A DNA stretch of 35,274 bases, from positions 1-35,274 of the forward strand of contig CAMWWU010000004.1 in the NCBI GenBank assembly GCA_947178025.1, written 5' to 3'. Both the position numbers and the translations under genes were made by a program. Within the stretch, counting starts at the first letter, position 1, and every line of letters begins with the position of its first letter. Positions 26,357-33,821 of the stretch are shown piece after piece. The stretch is from an uncultured Alistipes sp. GTDB taxonomy: Bacteria; Bacteroidota; Bacteroidia; Bacteroidales; Rikenellaceae. The notes beneath the pieces were generated by a model. It had not been told where the DNA came from and did not search any database. It was given only the letters and a program-made list of their open reading frames with translations.

Positions 26357-27790
26357 TTATTTCGCGGCGTTCGAGCGCCACAGGGCGGACATCTCCTCCA
26401 GCGTCTTGCCCTTCGTTTCGGGCACCCAGCGCCAGACGAAGATCGCCGAGGCGAGCGACATCAGCGCATAGAGGCAGTAGGTGCCGCCGATGCTCCAGGC
26501 GCTCAGCGAGGGGAACGTGGCCGAGACGAGGAAGTTCGAGATCCACTGCGCCGCGACGGCGATGGCCACGGCCTGCGAACGGATCGTGTTGGGGAAGATT
26601 TCGGCGATGAGCACCCAGCAGATCGGGCCCCACGACATCATGAACGAAGCCGTATAGATGATGATGAAGACGAGGGCCGCCAGGCCGATCGAGTCGGTGA
26701 ACGAGAGTGCGGCCAGCGCGACCATACCGATCATCATGCCGGCCGAACCGATGATGAGCAGCGGCTTGCGGCCCACCTTGTCGACGGTGAAGATCGCCAC
26801 GACGGTGAAGAGGATGTTGACGATGCCCATCACGACCGTCTGCACCATCGATGCGTCGCCCGTGGCGCCCATGTTCTCGAAGATGCGCGGTGCGTAGTAG
26901 AGCACGACGTTGATGCCGACGGCCTGCTGGAAGAACGAGAGCAGCACGCCGATCGCGATCACGGCGACGCCGTAGGCGAAGAGCCGTTCGCGCTTCTCGT
27001 GCACCGTGGCTTTGATGTCGGCCAGGATCGAGCGGGCCTCCTCGCTGCCGTTGATGCGTGCGAGGATCGAGAAGGCACGGTCGTCGCGGCCCCTCAGGGC
27101 GAGGAAGCGCGGCGTCTCGGGGACGAGCAGTACGAGCAGTCCGAATGCGCCGGCCGGGAAGGCCTCGCTGACGAACATCCGGCGCCAGCCGATGGCGTTC
27201 ATGGCGCTTTGGATGGCTTCGGAGGTGTCGCCCAGCGAATTGCGGATCAGGTAGTTGACGAAGTATACGACCAGCATGCCGAAGATGATGGCGAACTGAT
27301 TGCACGATACGAGCGTGCCGCGGATGCGTGCGGGCGAGATCTCGGCGATGTACATCGGGCAGACGGCCGAGGCCAGTCCGACGCCGATGCCGCCCAGGAT
27401 GCGGTAGAGGTTGAAGACGACGAGCAGCGTCTTCGACGCTTCGCCGTAGGGCAGGATGCCGCTTTCGGGGCACCACGAGCCGACGGCCGAGATGAAGAAC
27501 ATGATCGCCGCGGCGATGAGCGAGCGTTTGCGGCCCAGGCGCGACGCCATCAGGCCCGAGATCGCGCCGCCGATGACGCAGCCGAGCAGGGCGCTCGAAG
27601 CCGTGAATCCGTGCCACCCCGAGGTGTAGAGGTCGCCCAGACCGTTGCGGAAGAAGTTTTCGAGGGCTTTCTCGGCTCCCGATACCACGGCGGTGTCGTA
27701 GCCGAAGAGCAGTCCGCCGATGATCGCCACCAGAACGATGGAGAAGAGGTAGAGACGGCTGCCCTGTGTGTTGGTTTGTGTCGAAGTCAT
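26357..27790 (-). CDS. xylE: MFS sugar porter, xylose:H+ symporter-like
   Basis: GGLLFGYDTAVVSGA, ASRLGRKRSL, RILGGIGVGLASAVCPMYIAEISPARIRGTLVSCNQF, VPETPRFL, VPETKGKTLEEM; adjacent to xylAB. Confidence 0.92.
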   Translation of the reverse strand: MTSTQTNTQGSRLYLFSIVLVAIIGGLLFGYDTAVVSGAEKALENFFRNGLGDLYTSGWHGFTASSALLGCVIGGAISGLMASRLGRKRSLIAAAIMFFISAVGSWCPESGILPYGEASKTLLVVFNLYRILGGIGVGLASAVCPMYIAEISPARIRGTLVSCNQFAIIFGMLVVYFVNYLIRNSLGDTSEAIQSAMNAIGWRRMFVSEAFPAGAFGLLVLLVPETPRFLALRGRDDRAFSILARINGSEEARSILADIKATVHEKRERLFAYGVAVIAIGVLLSFFQQAVGINVVLYYAPRIFENMGATGDASMVQTVVMGIVNILFTVVAIFTVDKVGRKPLLIIGSAGMMIGMVALAALSFTDSIGLAALVFIIIYTASFMMSWGPICWVLIAEIFPNTIRSQAVAIAVAAQWISNFLVSATFPSLSAWSIGGTYCLYALMSLASAIFVWRWVPETKGKTLEEMSALWRSNAAK

Positions 27791-27813
27791 AGGTTGTCAG
27801 GTTGGTTGGGTTG

Positions 27814-27829
27814 CCGGCCTTCGGGCCGG
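27814..27829. other. Hairpin CCGGCC-TTCG-GGCCGG in the xylA-xylE spacer
   Basis: Perfect 6-bp stem with tetraloop, flanked by A5 on plus. Confidence 0.65.
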
Positions 27830-27837
27830 AAAAATAC

Positions 27838-27876
27838 CCGGCGCCCGGACCTCTTCCGGGGAAGAGATCCGGGGCG
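27838..27876 (-). other. Long imperfect hairpin in the xylA-xylE spacer (related to 25204..25235)
   Basis: Minus strand CCCCGGATCTCTTCCCCGGAAGAGGTCCGGGCGCCGG; CTCTTCC pairs with GGAAGAG, then CCCGGA/TCCGGG. Confidence 0.65.
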
Positions 27877-27897
27877 GGTGTGCGGATGCGGTCGGAA

Positions 27898-29211
27898 TTA
27901 TACGTACATGTTCACGATCGCCTCGTAGAGCTCCTGCTTGCCGCTGTGGGGCACGGGCTCGTGGGTGCGGGCGTACTCGGCCACCTGCTCCAGGGTCAGC
28001 TTGCCCTCTTCGAACGCCTTGCCTTCGCCGGCGTCGTAGGAGGCGTAGCGGTCGGCGAGCATCCGGGTGTAGGGCGAGTTTTCGAGGATGTCGGCAGCGA
28101 TCAGCAGCGCGCGGGCCATGACGTCCATCGCGGCGATGTGGGCGATGAAGAGGTCTTCGGGGTCGGTCGAGTTGCGGCGCGTCTTGGCGTCGAAGTTCGT
28201 GCCGCCGCCCTGGAGGCCGCCGCCGCGGATGATGACCAGCATGGCCTGCACCATCTCGTAGAGGTCGATCGGGAACTGGTCGGTATCCCAGCCGTTCTGG
28301 TAGTCGCCGCGGTTGGCGTCGATCGATCCGAGCATGCCGTTGTCGACGGCGCACTGCAACTCGTGCTCGAAGGTGTGGCCGGCCAGCGTGGCGTGGTTGA
28401 CTTCGATGTTCACCTTGAAATCCTTCTCCAGACCGTGGGCCTTCAGGAAGCCGACGACGGTCTCGGTGTCGACGTCGTACTGGTGCTTCATCGGCTCCAT
28501 GGGCTTGGGCTCGATCAGGAAGTTGCCCTTGAAGCCCTTCGAACGGGCGTAGTCGCGGGCCATCGTCAGCATCGTGGCCATGTGCTCCTTCTCGCGCTTC
28601 ATGTCGGTGTTGAGCAGCGACATGTAACCCTCGCGGCCGCCCCAGAAGACGTAGTTTTCACCGCCCAGCTCGATCGTGGCATCGATGGCGTTCTTGATCT
28701 GCAGCATGGCGCGGGCCGCCGTGTCGAAATCGGGGTTGGTCGAGGCGCCGTTCATGTAGCGGCCGTTCGAGAAGACGTTGGCCGTGCCCCACAGCAGCTT
28801 GATGCCCGTTTCGGCCTGCTTCTGCTTGGCGTAGGCTACGATCTCCTTGAGGTTCTTCTCGTACTCCTCGACCGTGGCGGCCTCGTCCACGAGGTCTACG
28901 TCGTGGAAGCAGTAGTACTCGATGCCCATCTTCTGCATGAACTCGAAGCCGGCGTCCATCTTGGCCTTGGCGCGCTCCATGGGGCAGGCCGACTCGTTCC
29001 AGGGGAACTGCTTCGTGCCGCCGCCGAACTGGTCGCCGCCCTCGGCGCAGAGGGTGTGCCACCAGGCCATCGAGAAGCGGAACCAATCCTTCATCTTGCG
29101 GCCGGCTACGACCTGCTCGGGATTGTAGTAGCGGAAGGCCATCGGGTTCTTCGACTCCTTGCCTTCGAATGCGATCTTACCCACGGAGGGGAAATACTCT
29201 TTTGTTGCCAT
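27898..29211 (-). CDS. xylA: Xylose isomerase
   Basis: [106 protein letters not shown]. Confidence 0.98.
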   Translation of the reverse strand: MATKEYFPSVGKIAFEGKESKNPMAFRYYNPEQVVAGRKMKDWFRFSMAWWHTLCAEGGDQFGGGTKQFPWNESACPMERAKAKMDAGFEFMQKMGIEYYCFHDVDLVDEAATVEEYEKNLKEIVAYAKQKQAETGIKLLWGTANVFSNGRYMNGASTNPDFDTAARAMLQIKNAIDATIELGGENYVFWGGREGYMSLLNTDMKREKEHMATMLTMARDYARSKGFKGNFLIEPKPMEPMKHQYDVDTETVVGFLKAHGLEKDFKVNIEVNHATLAGHTFEHELQCAVDNGMLGSIDANRGDYQNGWDTDQFPIDLYEMVQAMLVIIRGGGLQGGGTNFDAKTRRNSTDPEDLFIAHIAAMDVMARALLIAADILENSPYTRMLADRYASYDAGEGKAFEEGKLTLEQVAEYARTHEPVPHSGKQELYEAIVNMYV

Positions 29212-29241
29212 AGTTTTTATTTGTTATTAAGTGTATGCGAA

Positions 29242-30726
29242 TTAATTTTTGATTCGGTGCTCCACCTCCCGTTTCCAGGCCCGATAGCCTTTTTCGAGTG
29301 CCTCGCGGTCGGCCTCGACCGGCTCCACGACTTCGAGGCGCCGGAGCGAGGCGAACGCCTCCTCGCGCGTGCGGTAGTAGCCGGCGCCCAGCGCGGCACC
29401 GCGGGCGGCACCCAGGGCGTTGTCGGTGTTGAAGAGCTCGATGCGGGCCCCGGTGAGGGTGGCCAGCGTGCTGCGGAAGAGCGGCGAGAGGAAGAGGTTG
29501 GCCTGCCCGGCGCGGATGACGTCGGGCTTGAGCCCCATTTCGCGCATGATGTCGATGCCGTAGCGGAACGAGTAGGCGATGCCCTCCTGCGTGGCGCGCA
29601 GGATGTGGGCCGTGGTGTGGCGGTTGAGGTCGATGCCGACGAGTGCCGCTCCCGTGGTGCGGTTTTCGAGCACGCGCTCGGCGCCGTTGCCGAACGGCAG
29701 CACGAGCAGACCGTCCGATCCGGCGGGCGCCGTGGCGGCCAGGTCGTTCATCTCGGGGTAGGAGAGCGTGTTCTGCACGACGTTGCGGTGCGTCCAGGAG
29801 TTCATGCACCCCGTGCCGTTGATGCAGAGCAGGATGCCGTAGCGGGGTGCTTCGGGACGGTGGTTGACGTGCACGAAGGTGTTCACGCGCGACAGCGGGT
29901 CGGCCTTCGGGGTGTCGACGACGCCGTAGACGACACCGCTCGTGCCGCCCGTCGCGGCGATCTCGCCCGCCTCCATGACGTTGAGCGAGAAGGCGTTGTT
30001 CGGCTGGTCGCCGGCGCGGTAGGAGATCGGCGTGCCGGCGGGAATGCCCAGCAGCCGCTCGGTGGCCTCGTCCGTGCGGGCCTCGATGCCGATCGAGACG
30101 CCCGCCTCGGGGATCATCCGCTCCGGAATGCCGTAGTAGTCGGCGACGAATCCGGCGCGGCGCTCTTCGCGGAAGTCCCACAGAATCTGCTCCGAGAGGC
30201 CGCTGATGCTGGTCGACATGCGCCCCGAGAGGCGGTAGGCGATGTAGTCGCCCGGAAGCATGAACTTGTGCACGGCGGCGAAGAGCTCCGGTTCGTTGCG
30301 CTTGACCCAGGCGAGCTTCGAGGCCGTGAAGTTGCCCGGCGAGTTGAGCACGTGCTCCAGGCAGCGGTCGCGGCCGAGGGCTTCGAGGGCTTCGGCGCCG
30401 ATTCCGACGGCCCGCGAGTCGCACCAGATGATCGATTTGCGCAGCGGGCGGCCCGCCTCGTCGAGGCATACGAGACCGTGCATCTGATAGGTGATGCCGA
30501 TCGAACGCACGTCGCTCATCGGATGTTCGGCGGCCATGCGCCGAATGCCTTCGCAGGCGTAGTGCCACCACATTTCGGGGTCCTGCTCCGCCCAGCCGCT
30601 CTGCGGCGCGTCGATGGGCATCTCCTGCGCGGGGTTGGTCGAGGAGGCCACGCACTCGCCCGTCGCGATGTCGAGCAGCGAAACCTTGACCGAGGATGAA
30701 CCGATGTCGATTCCTAAACTTTTCAT
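29242..30726 (-). CDS. xylB: Xylulokinase (FGGY family)
   Basis: MKSLGIDIGSSSVKVSLLD, YQMHGLVCLDEAGRPLRKSIIWCDSRA, RAGDQPNNAFSLNVMEAGEIAATGGTSGVVYG. Confidence 0.96.
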   Translation of the reverse strand: MKSLGIDIGSSSVKVSLLDIATGECVASSTNPAQEMPIDAPQSGWAEQDPEMWWHYACEGIRRMAAEHPMSDVRSIGITYQMHGLVCLDEAGRPLRKSIIWCDSRAVGIGAEALEALGRDRCLEHVLNSPGNFTASKLAWVKRNEPELFAAVHKFMLPGDYIAYRLSGRMSTSISGLSEQILWDFREERRAGFVADYYGIPERMIPEAGVSIGIEARTDEATERLLGIPAGTPISYRAGDQPNNAFSLNVMEAGEIAATGGTSGVVYGVVDTPKADPLSRVNTFVHVNHRPEAPRYGILLCINGTGCMNSWTHRNVVQNTLSYPEMNDLAATAPAGSDGLLVLPFGNGAERVLENRTTGAALVGIDLNRHTTAHILRATQEGIAYSFRYGIDIMREMGLKPDVIRAGQANLFLSPLFRSTLATLTGARIELFNTDNALGAARGAALGAGYYRTREEAFASLRRLEVVEPVEADREALEKGYRAWKREVEHRIKN

Positions 30727-30739
30727 TGGTCGGTTGAAA

Positions 30740-31486
30740 TTAATATCTCCAGTTGTTGATGAATCCCAGCCGCAGCTTCTCCTTGAGCGCTCGTTTGTAG
30801 GCGCTGCGGTTGAACGTATAGTATTGGGCGGGTTTGTGCGCCACGCCCTGCTCCTTTTCGGCCGTGGGGGTCAGGAAACCCGAGGCGAGGATCTTCTTGC
30901 GGAAGTTGCGGTTGTCGATCTCGATGCCGAGCACCGCCGAGTAGAGCGTCTGCAACTCGCGGATGGTGAACTTGCGGGGCAGCAGCTCGAACGCCACGGG
31001 CGACTGGAGCATTTCGCGGCAGAGCATCGCCAGCGCCGAGGCCAGAATCTGCTTGTGGTCCATGGCCAGCCGCGGGATCGACTCCACGTCGACCCACTGG
31101 GCCCCCTTGGCGGTCGTGTAGGCGATCGTGGGGGCGTCGAGCTTCACCAGGGCGTAGTAGCCTACCGTCACCACCCGCTCGGTGCGGATGCCGTGGTGGC
31201 GGTTGATCCACTGCAACTCCTCGCCGCTGACACGCTGCGGGTCGGAGAAGATCTCCATCTGTTTGAGGTAGACTTTGCGCAGCCCGGTCGCCTCCTCCAG
31301 CACGCGGGAGGCAGCCTCGGGCAGCGTCTCGTTTTCGAGGATCATCGCTCCGGGGAGCTTGAGCTTGTCCAGCGGCGTGTCGGAGGTGTAGTAGCGCCGT
31401 TCGATCAGCAGGACTTTCAGCGTCCGGCCGTTGAAGCCGAAGACGGCGCAGTCCACCGACAGCGATTGGTTCATCTGAATGGACAT
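30740..31486 (-). CDS. Nudix-related transcriptional regulator (NrtR/AraR/XylR-like)
   Basis: N-terminal degenerate Nudix domain (LKLPGAMILENETLPEAASRVLEEATGL), C-terminal winged-helix-like region FTIRELQTLYSAVLGIEIDNRNFRKKILASGFL; first gene of the xylBAE cluster. Confidence 0.88.
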   Translation of the reverse strand: MSIQMNQSLSVDCAVFGFNGRTLKVLLIERRYYTSDTPLDKLKLPGAMILENETLPEAASRVLEEATGLRKVYLKQMEIFSDPQRVSGEELQWINRHHGIRTERVVTVGYYALVKLDAPTIAYTTAKGAQWVDVESIPRLAMDHKQILASALAMLCREMLQSPVAFELLPRKFTIRELQTLYSAVLGIEIDNRNFRKKILASGFLTPTAEKEQGVAHKPAQYYTFNRSAYKRALKEKLRLGFINNWRY

Positions 31487-31507
31487 GGTTGCGGTTTTAG
31501 GTTATTG

Positions 31508-31515
31508 CAAATGTA
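31508..31515 (-). promoter_or_regulatory. Candidate -7 element (TACATTTG) of the Nudix-regulator/xylBA(E) operon
   Basis: CAAATGTA on plus = TACATTTG on minus, 21 bp upstream of the ATG; weak -33. Confidence 0.5.
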
Positions 31516-31761
31516 CGTCTTATCGTGCGAAAAAGTAAATAAATGCCGGAAATTACGCTAACTGTCCGGCCGAATCCTCCGCAGCGCTTCGCCGTGCGCC
31601 GTTTCGGCGTATGCCGTATAAGGGGCTTTTATACGTTAAGTGTCTCGGGCGGATGGGGCTGCGCGAGGCGGTCGGTTCGTGCGTAAGGCATTGATAATGT
31701 TTCGATTCATTGCTTTTGTGCGGGCGCCTCTTCGCGTGTGCGTGTGCGGGCGGGCTATTTT

Positions 31762-31789
31762 TTTGTTCGGCAAATTCTCCCTATCTTTG
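31762..31789 (+). promoter_or_regulatory. Promoter of the GH43 gene
   Basis: TTTG (31762-31765) and TATCTTTG (31782-31789); -7 matches consensus, spacer (16 bp) shorter than usual. Confidence 0.6.
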
Positions 31790-31832
31790 GATTCGGAGCT
31801 GCATGCCGATTATCAACCAACCATAAAACATC

Positions 31833-33476
31833 ATGAAAAAACTTTTGTTCTGTCTGCTGGCGGTCCTGCCGTCGGGGCTCTTCGCCCAGTCGGTCTGGAC
31901 GTCCGATCTGGGAAACGGGAAGTATAAGAATCCGGTGCTCTTCGCCGACTACTCCGATCCCGATCTGATTCGCACGGGCGACGATTACTGGATGACCGCT
32001 TCGTCGTTCAACTGCGTCCCGGGACTTCAGATCCTCCACTCGACCGATCTGGTGAACTGGGAGATCGTCAACGCCGTCATGCCGCGTCTGTACGACGGCG
32101 AGGCGTTCGACAAACCCCTGCACGGAGAGGGTGTCTGGGCCCCCGCCATCCGTTTCCACGACGGCTGGTACTATATTTATTGGGGTGATCCCTACCGGGG
32201 CGTCTACATGTCCCGCACGCAGGATCCGCGCGGCGAGTGGTCGGAGCCGCTGCTGGTCAAGAAGGCCGACGGCATCATCGACACCTGCCCCTTGTGGGAC
32301 GACGACGGGCGCGCCTACCTCGTGCACGGATGGGCCGGCTCCTGCGCCGGGCTCAAGAGCGTGCTGAGCGTCACGGAGATGTCGCCCGACGGCACGCGTC
32401 TGATCGGCGAGGAGGTGATGATTTTCGACGGTCACGGCGAGCACCCGACGGTCGAAGGGCCCAAGTTCTACAAGCGCAACGGCTGGTACTACGTCTTCGC
32501 TCCGGCGGGCGGCGTGAAGCCCGGCTGGCAGATCGTGCTCCGTTCGCGGTCGCCGTGGGGACCCTACGAGTGCCGCACGGTGCTGCATCAGGGCGACACG
32601 GAGACTCCCGGACCTCACCAGGGCGGCTGGGTCGAGGATGTCGAGGGCAACTCGTGGTTCATGCACTTCGTGGATATGTACGCCTACGGCCGTGTGGCGC
32701 ATCTGCAACCGATGACCTGGAGCGACGACGACTGGTGCATCATCGGTGTCGACCGCAACGGCGACGGCATCGGCGAGCCGGTGGATACCTACCGCAAGCC
32801 CGCCTGCCATAACCCGATGCGCGGAACGGCGACGCCGGCCGACAGCGACGAGTTCTCGGGCCGCACGCTGGGGCTCCAGTGGCAGTGGCACGCCAATCCG
32901 CAGCCGGGATGGTACTTCAACAATCCGTCGGACGGGGAGCTGCGGCTCTACTGCCGGGCGCACGACGAGGCGTGGCGCAACCTGGCCGACAACGGCAATC
33001 TGCTGCTGCAAAAGGTCAACGCTCCGACCTATACGGCGACGACCAAGCTGCGTTTCCACCCCTCCTACGAGGGTGACCGCGCCGGTCTGATGATCATGGG
33101 CTACGACTATGCCACCGTGGGACTGCGTCTGGCGGAGGGGAAGATCCTCGTCGAGCAGAACGTGGCGGTGAAAGCCATCAAGAAGGGGGCGCCCGAAAAG
33201 AGCGTCGCTTCGGAGGAGTTCGCGGCGTCGGCGGATCCGGTGGACGTGTGGCTGCGCTGCCGCATCGAGCGGCAGGCCAACGACGACGGAACCCCGCGCA
33301 TGGTGTGCCGCTTCTTCTGGAGCCGCGACGGCAAGCGCTTCCGTCCGATCGGCGAGCCCTTCACGGCCGATGCCGGACATTGGATCGGCGCCAAGATCGG
33401 CTACTACGCCGATGCGGAGATCCTCAAGAACGACGGCGGCTGGATCGACATCGACTGGTTCCGCACCTCGAAGTAA
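31833..33476 (+). CDS. GH43-family glycoside hydrolase (beta-xylosidase/arabinofuranosidase type) with C-terminal beta-sandwich domain
   Basis: Signal peptide; DYSDPDLIRTGDDYWMTASSF, GVWAPAIRFHDGWYYIYWGDP, IDTCPLWDDDGRAYLVHGW, PTVEGPKFYKRNGWYYVFAPAGG. Confidence 0.93.
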   Translation: MKKLLFCLLAVLPSGLFAQSVWTSDLGNGKYKNPVLFADYSDPDLIRTGDDYWMTASSFNCVPGLQILHSTDLVNWEIVNAVMPRLYDGEAFDKPLHGEGVWAPAIRFHDGWYYIYWGDPYRGVYMSRTQDPRGEWSEPLLVKKADGIIDTCPLWDDDGRAYLVHGWAGSCAGLKSVLSVTEMSPDGTRLIGEEVMIFDGHGEHPTVEGPKFYKRNGWYYVFAPAGGVKPGWQIVLRSRSPWGPYECRTVLHQGDTETPGPHQGGWVEDVEGNSWFMHFVDMYAYGRVAHLQPMTWSDDDWCIIGVDRNGDGIGEPVDTYRKPACHNPMRGTATPADSDEFSGRTLGLQWQWHANPQPGWYFNNPSDGELRLYCRAHDEAWRNLADNGNLLLQKVNAPTYTATTKLRFHPSYEGDRAGLMIMGYDYATVGLRLAEGKILVEQNVAVKAIKKGAPEKSVASEEFAASADPVDVWLRCRIERQANDDGTPRMVCRFFWSRDGKRFRPIGEPFTADAGHWIGAKIGYYADAEILKNDGGWIDIDWFRTSK

Positions 33477-33481
33477 TGCGA

Positions 33482-33518
33482 AGCGGGGGACGTTGCGAAA
33501 CGTCCCCCGCTCGTTTTA
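33482..33518. terminator. Intrinsic terminator downstream of GH43
   Basis: AGCGGGGGACGTT-gcga-AACGTCCCCCGCT followed by CGTTTT; perfect 13-bp stem. Confidence 0.92.
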
Positions 33519-33546
33519 TCCGCCGGGCGGCGGGTCGGGATAAAAT

Positions 33547-33578
33547 AAAAAAGGAGTTGAATTTTCAACTCCTTTTTT
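33547..33578. terminator. Intrinsic terminator downstream of tRNA-Leu (minus direction), structurally bidirectional
   Basis: AAAAAAGGAGTTGA-attt-TCAACTCCTTTTTT. Confidence 0.9.
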
Positions 33579-33580
33579 CG

Positions 33581-33666
33581 TGCCCAGGACAAGACTCGAA
33601 CTTGCACGAACCTAATTGTTCACTACCCCCTCAAAGTAGCGTGTCTACCAATTTCACCACCTGGGC
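33581..33666 (-). tRNA. tRNA-Leu (anticodon GAG)
   Basis: Minus strand GCCCAGGTGGTGAAATTGGTAGACACGCTACTTTGAGGGGGTAGTGAACAATTAGGTTCGTGCAAGTTCGAGTCTTGTCCTGGGCA; 7-bp acceptor stem, CTACT-TTGAGGG-GGTAG anticodon arm, long variable arm, GTTCGAGTC T-loop; no encoded CCA. Confidence 0.95.
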
Positions 33667-33821
33667 TTCGGGTCCTTTTCGGATTTCGAGTGTGCAAATA
33701 TAGGACTTATATTCCGAACCGCCAAATTTTTTTGCGGCAATGTCGCATTTTTTTGTTTTCGGCGGCAGCGGCGGGGGTGGTAAAGCGCGGGAGGCGGTCG
33801 CAGGGCCGCCTCCCGGCCGGG

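Noticed and set aside
27802-30699. 965-aa plus ORF across xylA/xylB
   Set aside because: Antisense of two unmistakable enzymes; composition typical of a GC-driven shadow ORF.
31640-31927. 95-aa plus ORF before GH43
   Set aside because: Overlaps the GH43 promoter and start in another frame; no homology features.
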